A stretch of 64,000 nucleotides of DNA, taken from the NCBI RefSeq assembly GCF_905171765.1, contig NC_053391.1:149611917-149675916 (forward strand). The letters are read 5' to 3'. Below, piece by piece: positions 34,381 through 45,280 of the stretch (its first letter is position 1; every line of letters begins with the position of its first letter). The notes beneath the pieces were generated by a model, which had not been told where the DNA came from, searched no databases, and was given only the letters and a program-made list of their open reading frames with translations. Both the position numbers and the translations under genes were made by a program. The stretch is from Bufo bufo (Eukaryota; Chordata; Amphibia; Anura; Bufonidae).

Positions 34381-34700
34381 TATTTCTTTTTACGTTTAAC
34401 ATAAAAAAGCATTTTTGAAACAAAAAAAATCATGTTTTAGTCTGAGAGCCATATTTTCTTTATTTTTTGGGCTATTGTCTCATGTAGGGGCTAATTTTTT
34501 ACGTGATGAGGTGACAGTTTGATTGGTACTATTTTGGCGTACATACGACTTTTTTTTATCCCTTTTATTACCTTTTTTGGGAAGTAAGGTGGGCAAAACT
34601 TCAATTTCATCATAGTTTTTAACTTTTATGGCGTTCACCGGGCGGGGAAAGTAACATGACTGTTTTATAGATCAGGTCGTTATGGACGCGGTGAAATCAA
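34381..34700. repeat. Continuation of the 355-bp tandem block after the LINE
   Basis: Repeats 'cttttacgtttaacataaaa', 'catgttttagtctgagagcc' and 'gatgaggtgacagtttgatt', as at 27775-27930, showing the LINE split this array. Confidence 0.8.
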
Positions 34701-34800
34701 TCATGTGTAGGGAATTTTATATTTTAAATTTTTAATCAGTGAAAAATGTGTTTTTTTATTTAAACTTTTTTTCAGTTTTTGTAAAAAAAAAATTGACCAA

Positions 34801-35410
34801 GACCCACTTGGTTCTTGAAGATCCAGTGGGTCTGATGTCTGTATAATACAATACAGTACACTATATAGTGTACTGTACTGTATTTTCACTTGACTTAGAC
34901 TGATCAGACTTCTGCCTTTAGCAGAAGTCTGATCAGCACCATGGACAGCCGGAAGCCTGTGAATGCATCCGGTTGCCATGGTAACCATCACTCGCTGCTA
35001 CAACAGAGCAGCGGGTGATGGGGAGGGAGGGGGGGCCCCTCCCTCTGTGATCCTGTCAAGAATCGGGGGCTGAAAAGGCACAGCAGACCCTGATGGGAGA
35101 GGGAGGGGGCTCTTCCCTGTTAACCCCTTCCTTACAGCAGTCCCTAAGGACAGAGGCATGGAAGGGGTTAAACGGCTGACATCTGTGTGATAATGTCAGC
35201 CGTTTCAAGCAGAGTGTCAGCAATGTTCAGAAACTTCCGAAAGCGCTGCAAAATGCAGGTCTGAATTGATCTGCGGTTTGCAGCGATCACCGATATGGGG
35301 GGGGGGGGGTCACAGGACCCCCCTAGGCATTGACCCAGGGTGCCTGCTGATTGATTTCAGCAGGCACCCAGTTCCGATCACCACCCGCCGCGTGGCTGTG
35401 ATCGGAACTA
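34801..35410. repeat. Ladder of consecutive near-perfect hairpins
   Basis: At least six separate inverted repeats in about 600 bp. 34852-34877: perfect 26-bp palindrome. 34900-34936: 16-bp perfect stem, 5-nt loop CTTTA. 35120-35171: 12-bp stem beginning and ending in TTAA. 35170-35205: 13-bp stem. 35338-35369: 13-bp stem, 6-nt loop. 35371-35408: 11-bp stem. A weaker one lies at 34801-34832. It lies at the right end of the TTAA element. Confidence 0.85.
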
Positions 35411-35490
35411 CACAGGACGTACCTGTACGCCCTGTGTCCATAAGTACAAGGACATCAGGACGTACAGGTACGCCCTGTGTCCCCAACAGG

Positions 35491-35883
35491 TTAAAGGGGT
35501 TCTCTGGGAATTAAGAAAATGAACCTACTTAAATATTACTTTATTATAAATATATTCCCAAATACATTTCATTAGCTATAATGGCTCATTTTGTCCTATT
35601 AGTGCACACAAATCCTGTCCTAATCACACAAGAGGACAAGTTACTTCACAGCACTGAGCTAAAGAGCTGCTTCATCCTCCTCTCTGCTCTGCTTGTCAGG
35701 GATTATGATCCTGAATACAGCTGAAAAGGTCTTCAGCTGAATCTCTAAGAATGGAGATCATGAGGAGACATGAAGTACAGAGGATGGACAGGACAGACTG
35801 TGGTAATGGATACTGCATACAAGCGCTGCTGCTCATTATCTACATCCCCACTATCCTCTCTGTACTTAATGTCTCTTCATGAA
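35491..35883 (+). mobile_element. TTAA MITE, truncated
   Basis: Starts TTAAAGGGGTTCTCTGGGAA, sharing its TTAA (35491-35494) with the end of the preceding element. The opposite arm, expected to end in the complementary sequence before TTAA, is missing: the element stops at 35883 where a hAT begins. Confidence 0.55.
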
Positions 35884-36289
35884 TAGGGTTCGTACTGAAC
35901 TTTAGGATTTTTGGACCCCGGACCCGAACCCGAACTTTTCAGTAAAAGGTCCGGTTCGAGGTCGGTGTTCGGCGATTTAATTACGCTTTTTGAAAGGCTG
36001 CAGTGCAGAACAGTCAATTAACAAGCGTTTAGCTCAAGTGCCCTTAGAAGCCATCACAGCCATGCCTACTAATGGCATGGCTGTGATTTGCCAGTGCAGC
36101 ATGTGACCCAGCCTCTATATAAGCTGGAGTAAGTTAGCGCCGCACGTCACTCTGCTCTTACTTGTGTAGGTATAGGATGCTGCTGCTGTTAGGGAGAGAA
36201 TAGGAAAGAATCTATCTGTTATCAGAACTTGTTGTTAACTCTGTGATCTACAGCGATTTTTTTTGTCGGTGCAGTGCAACATTTTTGTA

Positions 36290-37340
36290 CCCTGCCCTGA
36301 GTCCAGTGACACAGAAAAATGCCCCTTCTTATTGCCACCAGATGCCCCAATAGTGCTCCACTCCCCCATAGTGCCCCCAAATAATGAATAATGCCCGGAA
36401 GTGCCGCTCTCCCCTATAGTGCCTCCCATAATGTGCCAGTAAAAAATGCCCCCTTAGTGCCACCAGATGCCATAGTGCCCCCATAATGTGGCAATAAAAA
36501 ATGCCCCTTTAGAGCCCCCACTTCCCCATAGTGCCCCAAAATAATGCCCCTATAGTGCCAACAGATGCCCCATAGTGCCGCTGTCCCCTATAGTGCCCCC
36601 CATAATGTGCCAATAAAAAAGGCCCCTTCAGAGCCCCACTTCCCAATAGGGCCCCCAAATAATGTCCCTTTAGAGCCCCTAGATGCCGCCATAGTGCTCC
36701 TCTCCCCATGGTGCCCCCCATAATGTGCCAGTAATAAATGCCAACATAGTGCCCCCCAAAATGAGCAATAAATAAATGCCCCCAGAGTGCCACCCCAAAA
36801 AAAAATGGGGCTGTAATAAATGCCAGATGCCCCCATAGTGCCAGCTTTCCCCGCAAAGAAAAAAACACTAATACTTATCTCCATCAGCAGTGATGTGATG
36901 CAGTCCTCTTCCGGCCTGTGTCCCTGTTGTGTGCTGCCCAGCTCAGGCGGTGCTATGATAATGATGCCTGAGCCGGCCTCTGATAGGTCGCAGGCATTAG
37001 TGCTTGCAGCCTATCAGAAGAACAGGGAAGGGAGACGCCTCTCCCTCCCTCCCCTGCCCTGCCGCAGCACAGGCATCTGTATCACTGTCCTGAGGACGGC
37101 GATACAGATGAATATGGAGATGAGCGCTTCCACAATGGAAGCACTCATCTCCTACTGCCCCCCCCCCCACCGCCACCGGCAACTAGAACCAGAGCCGCGC
37201 CGCCTGTGGTGATCCGTGGTGCGGCCCTGAGGAATAAAAAAATAATAATTATTATTTGTTAAAGACGGCCCAGCGGCCGTTTTTAACATGCTTAGGGCGG
37301 CCTGGGGGGAAATTGCCTCCCGTCCCAGCCCGCCCCTGGT
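36290..37340. mobile_element. GC-rich non-coding insertion with C-rich minisatellite
   Basis: 36300-36840 repeats words such as 'atagtgccccc', 'ataatgtgcca' and 'agatgccccca'. 36900-37200 is GC-rich with 'cacaatggaagcactcat'. It ends with 'cccagcccgcccctg' near 37337, a plausible CAGGGGCGGG-type hAT MITE end read in reverse. The hAT's own sequence resumes at 'gacggtcattttgtgc'. I could not define the left boundary or a target duplication. Confidence 0.5.
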
Positions 37341-37525
37341 CGACGGTCATTTTGTGCAAGTTCAGTGCACCAGCACTGCATATGTGCCAAGGACAATAAT
37401 TTAATCCTGTTCTTTTAGTTCAGTGGGCAACATATACCCATTTTTTAAGTGCACCTGCACAGCATATGTGCCAGGGGAAGAAAAAATAATATAGGGAATC
37501 CTATTTATTTATTTTTATATATAGA
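37341..37525. repeat. Remnant of the 91-bp hAT satellite
   Basis: About two diverged units ('agttcagtgggcaacata', 'gcatatgtgcca') of the array seen at 5170-5990. Confidence 0.5.
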
Positions 37526-40410
37526 AATAGGAGAGCGTCAAATAAGGGACGTGGCCCTGGTCGTGGTACTGCTGGTGTTGGTGGAGCTCCTGTTGCAGGG
37601 AGAGGACGTGGTCAATCTGTGCCAGCTACACGCACAAGTGAAACACCTTCCTGAGATGCGAGTAGGCGCCAGAACCTTCAGCGTTATTTGGTAGGGCGAG
37701 AATGCAGCTCTACGAATGGTGAGGCCAGAACAAGTACAGGCGATAGTAGATTGGGTGGCTGACAGTGCCTCCAGTTATTTCACATTGTCTCCCACTTAGT
37801 CCCTTGCTGAAAGATCAGAATTGGCACCTGCAGCCCATGGCCATCAGTCTTTCACCTCACCCCCTTGCAAATCAGCCAAGCAGTCTGAGCTCCAAGTCAT
37901 GCAGCAGTCTCTTCTGCTTTTTAATGACTCTGCTAGCAGGGTTTCTGTGGGCCATCCACATAGCCCTGCCCCAGAAGTGGAAGAGTTTGAGTGCACCGAT
38001 GCCCAACCACTTATGTTTCAGGATGAGTACATGGGAGGACCATGTGGCTTTCTGCAGTGTGCAGACTGACAAGGAGGGCAGGGGTGAAGACTGGGTGGAA
38101 GATAATGTGGAGGACAATAAGGTCCTCGACCCAACATGGAATTAACTGACCTGTCTAATTCGGAGGAAGAGGCAGTGGTCGCACAGAGCCACCAGCACAG
38201 CAAAAGAGGGAACAGGGTGCAAAAGCGGAGCGGAGGTCCCCTAGACAGTACGTCTGCTACTGCCCACCGCACTAAGGGACCGAGCACACCAAAGCCTGCT
38301 TCAAGGAGTTCACTGGCGTGGCAGTTCTTCAGACAATGTGCTGACGACAAGACACGAGTGGTTTGCATGCTGTGCAATCAGAGCCTGAAGCGAGGCATAA
38401 ACGTTCTCAACCTGAGCACAACCTGCATGACCAGGCATCTAAGTGCAAAGCACAAGCTGCAGTGGATTAGACACCTCAAAAACACCTCTGGCTCCTCCTG
38501 CTTCCTCTTCTGCTGCAGACTCGACCTCTTCATCCCCCTCTGGAGTGACAGTGGCACCTGCCACCCCGCAAACAGAGGATGTGCCAGCAACGCCACCACC
38601 TGGGTCACCAAGCATTTCCACAATGTCCCATAGAAGCGTTCAGCTGTCTATCTCCCAAACACTGGAGCAATAGAGAAAGTACCCCCCTACCCACCCGCGA
38701 TCACTAGCCCTGAATGCCAGCATTTCAAAATTCCTGGCCTTTGAAATGCTGTCATTCCGTCTGGTGGAGACTGAGAGTTTTAAAAGCCTGATGGCGGTGG
38801 CTGTCCCACAGTACGTCGTTCCCAGCCGCCACTACTTTTCTAGGCGAGCCATCCCTTCCCTGCACAACCAAGCGGAGGACAAAATCAGGTGTGCAGTGCG
38901 CAACGCCATCTGTGGCAAGGTCCACCTAACTACGGATACGTGGACCAGTAAGCACGGTCAGGGACATTATATCTCCGTAACAGCACACTGGTTAAATGCA
39001 TTGGCAGCTGGGCCCTAGTAGGATAGCAGTTTGGCGCATGTCCTTCCACCACCGAGGATTGCAGGGCGCTTCTCTTTGTCTCCTGTTGCTTCCTCCTCTG
39101 CTTCCTCATCCTCTACCGCCTCCTGATCCGGTCAGCGTAACACCTTCACCACCAACTTCAGCACAGCCAGGGGTAAACGACAGCAGGCAGTTTTAAAACT
39201 TATCTGTTTGGGGGACAAACCCCACACCGCGCAGGAACTGTGGATGGGCCTTGAACAACAGACCAATGAGTGGTTAGTGCCAGTGAGCCTCAAGCCCGGC
39301 CTGGTGGTGTGCAATAATGGGCGAAATCTCGTAGCAGCTCTGGGCCTAGCCGGTTTGACGCACATCCCTTGCCAGGCACATGTGCTGAATTTGGTGGTGC
39401 TGAGGTTTCTGACAAATTACCCCAATATGTCAGAGCTGCTGCAGAAAGTTTGGGCCATCTGTGCGCGCTATCGGTGTTCTCACCCTGCTGCTGCTCGCCT
39501 GTCAGCGGTTCAGCGTAACTTAGGCCTTCCCGCTCACCGCCTCATATGCGACGTGCCCACAAGGTGGAACTCCACCTTGCACATGCTGACTAGACTGTGC
39601 AAGCAGCAGCAGGCGATAGTGGAGTTTCAGCTGCAGCACACACGGGTGAGTCATTCTGCGGAACAGCACCACTTCTCCACCAATGACTGGGCCTCCATGC
39701 GAGACCTGTGTGCCTTGTTGCGCTGTTTAGAGTACTCCACCAACATGGCCAGTGGCGATGACGCCGTTCTCAGCGTTACTATCCAACTTCTATGCCTCCT
39801 TGAAAAAAAAAGCTTCTGGTGATGATGAAAGAGGATGTGGCACAGGAGGAGGAGGAGGAAAAGGGAACATTTACAAGGTTTTCAGGCCAGTCATTCACAA
39901 GTGGCTTTGAGGGTGGGTTCCTGCACCCACAAACGCCAGGTACACAATTGTCCAGCCAGGGCACAGTTCTGGAGAATGACTAGGTGGAGGATGAGGAGCA
40001 GGAGATGGAGGAGGAGGAACCGTGTTCACAGCAGGGTGGCACCCAAACCAACTCATGGCCATCACTGGTGCGTGGCTGGGGGGATACAGAGGACACAGAC
40101 GATACACCTTCTACAGAGGACAGCTTGTCGTTCCTCTGGGCAGCCTGGCACACATGACCAAATACATGCTGCAGTGTCTCCGCAACGACCGCAGAGTTAG
40201 CCACATTCTAACTTGTGCTGATTACTGGGTGGCCACGCTGCTGGATCTCCATTACAAGGACAATGTACCATCTCTAATTCCGGCACTGGAGCGTAATCGT
40301 AAGATGCGCGAGTACTAGCGCACGCTGGTAAACGCGCTGCTGGTGGCAATCCCACCTGACAGCGGGGGCACAGTGGAAGCACAAGGCGAAGGCAGAGGAG
40401 GAGGAAGAGA
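37526..40410 (+). pseudogene. hAT transposase, N-terminal to central part (copy 3)
   Basis: 37526-37700 corresponds to the Arg/Gly-rich N-terminus of copy 2, with shifts. 38136-38480 encodes the BED finger: 'SLAWQFFRQCADDKTRVVC', CMLC, and H-H in 'CMTRHLSAKH'. 38746-39018 has 'GKVHLTTDTWTSKHGQGHYI' (first catalytic Asp), then a stop. 39208-39822 has 'SLKPGLVVCNNGRNLVAALG', where the second catalytic Asp (CDNG in copy 2) is Asn, then 'CDVPTRWNSTLHML' and 'LLRCLEYSTNMASGDDA' with the Glu. 40140-40320 ('KYMLQCLRNDRRV', 'YWVATLLDLHYKDN') ends in a stop. The C-terminal domain is displaced to 60570. Confidence 0.85.
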
Positions 40411-40810
40411 CGGTGCCCCAAGTCATGCAGCAGTCTGTTATGCTTATTGATGACTCTGCTGGCAGGGTTTCCATGTGCCATCCACATAGCCCTGCAACAG
40501 AAGTTGAAGAGATTGAGTGCATTGATGCCCAACCACTTAAGTTTCAGGATGAGGGCATGGGAAGACCACCGCAGCACGTCTCTGATGATGACAAAACACA
40601 GGTGCCAACTGCTGCGGCTTTCTGCAGTCTGCAGACTGACAAGGAGGGCAGAGGTAAAGAGTGGGTGGAAGATGATGTGGAGGATGATGAGGTACTAGAC
40701 CGCACATGGAATTAAGGGCATGCGAGTGACCTGTCTAGTTCTGAGGAAGAGGCGGTGGTCGCACAGCGGTACCAGCACAGCAAAAGAGGGAGCAGGGTGC
40801 AAAAGCGACT
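40411..40810 (+). pseudogene. Second copy of the hAT acidic N-terminal segment
   Basis: The sequence from 'caagtcatgcagcagtc' (40419) to 'gggtgcaaaagcg' repeats 37893-38226 (acidic region with 'EVEEIECIDAQPLKF') and so returns to the beginning of the gene after its middle. The junction falls after a Gly/Arg-rich stretch at about 40410. It stays open for 100 codons (40413-40715). I infer an internal rearrangement by template switching, not a functional exon. Confidence 0.75.
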
Positions 40811-40814
40811 GTTA

Positions 40815-41118
40815 CATTCTTGGGGGACATTTTACCATTTTTGCAGTGAATAAACCCCTGCTCTGCATAGGTGACAGGGACATAAATTTAAAAAAATCAT
40901 CTGTTACATTGTCAGGTGACATTTTACCAATTTTGCCGTATACAAACCCCTTCTCTGCATAGGTGACAGGGACTTAATTTTTGAAAAATCGTCTGTTCAA
41001 TTGGTGGGTGACATGAACACAGTTTTGCCGTGAATAAACCCCTGCTCTGCATAGTTGACAGGGACCAAAATTATTAAAAATCGTCTGTTCGATTGGTGGG
41101 TGACATTAACCCATTTTT
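40815..41118. repeat. 91/92-bp tandem array interrupted by the LINE
   Basis: Three to four units with 'aacccctgctctgcatag', 'gtgacagggac' and 'ttggtgggtgacat' (equivalent words at 40856, 40948, 41039). It continues at 59834-59905 beyond the LINE. Homologous to the array at 5170-5990. Confidence 0.8.
41103..41118. repeat. LINE target duplication, left copy
   Basis: ACATTAACCCATTTTT, identical to 59818-59833. The boundary with the LINE poly(T) is ambiguous by a few T residues. Confidence 0.85.
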
Positions 41119-41631
41119 TTTTTTTTTTTGTAAATTCTTTATTTTTAATTTTTGTATAATCATATAACAAAGAAGCATTAGCATGACATATAAATGAAAA
41201 TCATTATGATGTTAATATCCAAAGTCATATAATAGTAAACATTGCAAGATAATCATGCACATACATGGATATATAACATTTGTCATATCAGTTTAGCATC
41301 TTTTAGTAACTAAGTAGATGTAGAAGAGCACAAAAAATTCATTTTCCAGAGATCATCTACAACGCTCTCTAGACTGATCATGTACGTGTCGCGACATTAT
41401 AAGTGAATACAATACAAAGAGAGAAACTAGAGTTTAAAAATAGAAGTAGAAAGGAGAGGAATAATTAGAGGAGGAGAGGGAGTAGGGGAGGGGGGGTGCA
41501 CAGATATCTACGTCTCAAGTTTAAGGATCGTTGCTACTATTTAGCTAGGATTCATCTACGTCAGAGACCTCCAAGGGCTCCATATCTTGATGAATTTGTC
41601 ATGAGTCCTGTCAATCCAGCTAGACATTTCT
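41119..41631 (-). pseudogene. LINE ORF2 C-terminus and 3' UTR
   Basis: The last codons of ORF2 lie at about 41631-41555 on the minus strand ('SSWIDRTHDKFIKIW..', then a stop near 41555). They continue the frame broken by the TTAA element at 45729. The rest is AT-rich 3' UTR ending in poly(A). Confidence 0.75.
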
Positions 41632-41730
41632 TTAACCACCTCCGGACCGCCTAACGCAGGATCGCGTTCCGGAGGTGGCAGCGCTGCGCAGAGTCACGCA
41701 TATACGCGTCATTTCGCGAGACGCGAGATT

Positions 41731-41950
41731 TCCTGTGAACGTGCGCACACAGGCGCGCGCGCTCACAGGAACGGAAGGTAAGAGAGTGGATCTCCAGCCT
41801 GCCAGCGGCGATCGTTCGCTGGCAGGCTGGAGATGTGTTTTTTTTTAACCCCTAACAGGTATATTAGACGCTGTTTTGATAACAGCGTCTAATATACCTG
41901 CTACCTGGTCCTCTGGTGGTCCCCTTTGTTTGGATCGACCACCAGAGGAC
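41731..41950. repeat. Hairpin ladder at the left end of copy D
   Basis: Four hairpins in succession. 41731-41770: 8-bp stem over a CG-rich loop. 41790-41834: 18-bp perfect stem. 41856-41900: 20-bp perfect stem, 5-nt loop TTGAT. 41908-41950: 14-bp perfect stem, extendable through CTACCTG/CAGGTAG. Comparable to 34801-35410. Confidence 0.85.
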
Positions 41951-42049
41951 ACAGGTAGCTCAGTAAAGTAGCACCAAGCACCACTACACTACACTACACC
42001 CCCCCGTCACTTATTAACCCCTTATTAGCCCCTGATCACCCCTGATCAC

Positions 42050-43300
42050 CCCATATAGACTCCCTGATCACCCCCCTGTCATTGATTACCCCCCTGTCAT
42101 TGATCAACCCCCTGTAAAGCTCCATTCAGATGTCCGCATGATTTTTACGGATCCACTGATAGATGGATCGGATCCGCAAAACGCATCCGGACGTCTGAAT
42201 GAAGCCTTACACGGGCGTGATCAATGACTGTGGTGATCACCCCATATAGACTCCCTGATCACCCCCCTGTCATTGATTACACCCCTGTCATTGATCAACC
42301 CCCTGTAAAGCTCCATTCAGATGTCCGCATGATTTTTACGGATCCACTGATAGATGGATCGGATCCGCAAAACGCATACGGACGTCTGAATGAAGCCTTA
42401 CAGGGGCGTGATCAATGACTGTGGTTATCACCCCATATAGACTCCCTGATCATCCCCCTGTCATTGATTACACCCCTGTCATTGATCAACCCCCTGTAAA
42501 GCTCCATTCAGATGTCCGCATGATTTTTACGGATCCACTGATAGATGGATCGGATCCGCAAAACGCATACGGACGTCTGAATGAAGCCTTACAGGGGCGT
42601 GATCAATGACTGTGGTTATCACCCCATATAGACTCCCTGATCACGCCCCTGTCATTGATTACACCCCTGTCATTGATCAACCCCCTGTAAAGCTCCATTC
42701 AGATGTCCGCATGATTTTTACGGATCCACTGATAGATGGATCGGATCCGCAAAAAGCATACGGACGTCTGAATGAAGCCTTACAGGGGCGTGATCAATGA
42801 CTGTGGTTATCACCCCATATAGACTCCCTGATCACCCCCCTGTCATTGATTACACCCCTGTCATTGATCAACCCCCTGTAAAGCTCCATTCAGATGTCCG
42901 CATGATTTTTACGGATCCACTGATAGATGGATCGGATCCGCAAAACACATACAGGCGTCTCCCTGGAGCCTTCCAGGGGGGGTGATCACCCCATATAGAC
43001 TCCCTGATCACCCCCCCCTGTCATTGATCACCCCCCCCTGTCATGCTGCATTCAGATGTCCGTATGATTTTTACGGATCCACGGATACATGGATCGGTTC
43101 CGCAAAACACATACCGACATCTGAATGGAGCCTTACAGGGGGGTGATCAATGACAGGGGGGTGATCACCCCATATAGACTCTCTGATCACCCCCCTGTCA
43201 TTGATCACCACCCCTGTCATTGATCACCCCCCCTGTCATTGATCACCCCCCTTTCATTGATCACCCTCTGTAAGGCTCCATTCAGACATTTTTTTGGCCC
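42050..43300. repeat. 191-bp tandem array, each unit with an internal hairpin
   Basis: Four nearly identical units (starts of equal frames at 42224, 42415, 42606 and 42797, spacing 191 bp), with diverged units on either side. Each unit contains an inverted repeat of about 85 bp: 'ctccattcagatgtccg' ... 'cggacgtctgaatgaag', with 'acggatcc' / 'ggatcggatccg' near the turn. The rest is 'ccctgtcattgatcac'-type short repeats. Confidence 0.9.
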
Positions 43301-43369
43301 AAGTTAGCGGAATTATTATTTTTTTTTCTTACAAAGTCTCATATTCCACTAACTTGTGTCAAAAAATAA

Positions 43370-45280
43370 AATCTCACATAAACTCACCATACCCCTCACG
43401 GAATCCAAATGAGTAAATTTTTTTAGACATTTATATTCCAGACTTCTTCTCATGCTTTAGGGCCCCTAGAATGCCAGGGCAGTATAAATACCCCACATGT
43501 GACCCCATTTCGGAAAGAAGACACCCCCAGGTATTCCGTGAGGGGCATATTGAGTCCATGAAAGATTGAAATTTTTGTCCCAAGTTAGCGGAAAGGGAGA
43601 CTTTGTGAGAAAAAAATAAAAAATATCAATTTCCGCTAACTTGTGCCAAAAAACAAAAAAATTCTATGAACTCGCCATGCCCCTCATTGAATACCTTGGG
43701 GTGTCTTCTTTCCAAAATGGGGTCACATGTGGGGTATTTATACTGCCCTGGCATTCTAGGGGCCCCAAAGCGTGAGAAGAAGTCTGGTATCCAAATGTCT
43801 AAAAATACCCTCCTAAAAGGAATTTGGGCACCTTTGCGCATCTAGGCTGCAAAAAAGTGTCACACATCTGGTATCGCTGTACTCAGGAGAAGTTGGGGAA
43901 TGTGTTTTGGGGTGTCATTTTACATATACCCATGCTGGGTGAGATAAATATTTGGTCAAATGCCAACTTTGTATAAAAAAATGGGAAAAGTTGTCTTTTG
44001 CCAAGATATTTCTCTCACCCAGCATGGGTATATGTAAAATGACACCCCAAAACACATTCCCCAACTTCTCCTGAGTACGGAGATACCAGATGTGTGACAC
44101 TTTTTTGCAGCCTAGGTGGGCAAAGGGGCCCATATTCCAAAGAGCACCTTTCGGATTTCCCAGGTCATTTACCTACTTACCACACATTAGGGCCCCTGGA
44201 AAATGCCAGGGCAGTATAACTACCCCACAAGTGACCCCATTTTGGAAAGAAGACACCCCAAGGTATTCCGTGAGGGGCATGGCGAGTTCCTATAATTTTT
44301 TATTTTTTGTCACAAGTTAGTGGAAAATTATGATTTTTTTTTTTTTTTTCATACAAAGTCTCATATTCCACTAACTTGTGACAAAAAATAAAAACTTCCA
44401 TGAACTCACTATGCCCATCAGCGAATACCTTGGGGTCTCTTCTTTCCAAAATGGGGTCACTTGTGGGGTAGTTATACTGCCCTGGCATTCTAGGGGCCCA
44501 AATGTGTGGTAAGGAGTTTGAAATCAAATTCTGTAAAAAATGACCAGTGAAATCCGAAAGGTGCTCTTTGGAATATGGGCCCCTTTGCCCACCTAGGCTG
44601 CAAAAAAGTGTCACACATCTGGTATCTCCGTACTCAGGAGAAGTTGGGGAATGTGTTTTGGGGTGTCATTTTACATATACCCATGCTGGGTGAGAGAAAT
44701 ATCTTGGCAAAAGACAACTTTTCCCATTTTTTTTATACAAAGTTGGCATTTGACCAAGATATTTCTCTCACCCAGCATGGGTATATGTAAAAAGACACCC
44801 CAAAACACATTCCTCAACTTCTCCTGAATACAGAGATACCAGATGTGTGACACTTTTTTGCAGCCTAGGTGGGCAAAGGGGCCCATATTCCAAAGAGCAC
44901 CTTTCGGATTTCACTGGTCATTTTTTACAGAATTTGATTTCAAACTCCTTACCACACATTTGGGCCCCTAGAATGCCAGGGCAGTATAACTACCCCACAA
45001 GTGACCCCATTTTGGAAAGAAGAGACCCCAAGGTATTTCGTGATGGGCATTGTGAGTTCATAGAACTTTTTATTTTTTGTCACAAGTTAGTGGAATATGA
45101 GACTTTGTAAGAAAAAAAAAAAAATCATCATTTTCCGCTAACTTGTGACAAAAAATAAAAAGTTCTATGAACTCACTATGCCCATCAGCGAATACCTTAG
45201 GGTGTCTACTTTCCGAAATGGGGTCATTTGTGGGGTGTTTGTACTGTCTGGCCATTGTAGAACCTCAGGAAACATGACAG
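43370..45280. repeat. Zigzag chain of alternately inverted units of about 370 bp
   Basis: The same unit ('cttgtgacaaaaaat', 'ccttggggtgtcttctttcc', 'ggcattctaggggccc', 'gaaaggtgctctttggaat', 'aaaaaagtgtcacacatct', 'acccatgctgggtgaga') occurs alternately on plus and minus strands. Turning points fall near 43618, 43985, 44338, 44735 and 45112. Adjacent units therefore form long inverted repeats in both directions. Confidence 0.85.

Larger units (their letters stand above)
24876..35494 (+). mobile_element. Large TTAA foldback element (copy C) with inner LINE insertion
   Basis: Left end TTAACCCCTTAAGGACC, with GACCAGGCCATTTTTTG about 40 bp inside. Right end 'gtccccaacaggttaa' (reverse: TTAACCTGTTGGGGACAC). 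Without the LINE (28582-34376) it is about 4.8 kb. Order: two direct units and one inverted unit (24900-26620), a tandem block of about 355-bp units (26630-28560, continuing at 34381-34700), then a series of hairpins (34801-35410). No transposase frame. The ends and TTAA suggest cross-mobilisation by a piggyBac- or Kolobok-type enzyme (inference). Confidence 0.7.

Noticed and set aside
35120..35171. Rho-independent-terminator-like hairpin
   Set aside because: It is one of a ladder of hairpins in a eukaryotic mobile element, without the T-run and bacterial context such a call needs.
42224..42985. Four identical 62-64-codon frames in tandem with ATGA stop/start overlaps
   Set aside because: They repeat with the 191-bp satellite; the overlaps follow from the repeat period and not from translational coupling.
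43915..44886. Three copies of a 71-72-codon frame (MGPFAHLGCKKVSHIW...) on both strands
   Set aside because: They are the same inverted unit of the zigzag chain seen three times; no sign of coding constraint.
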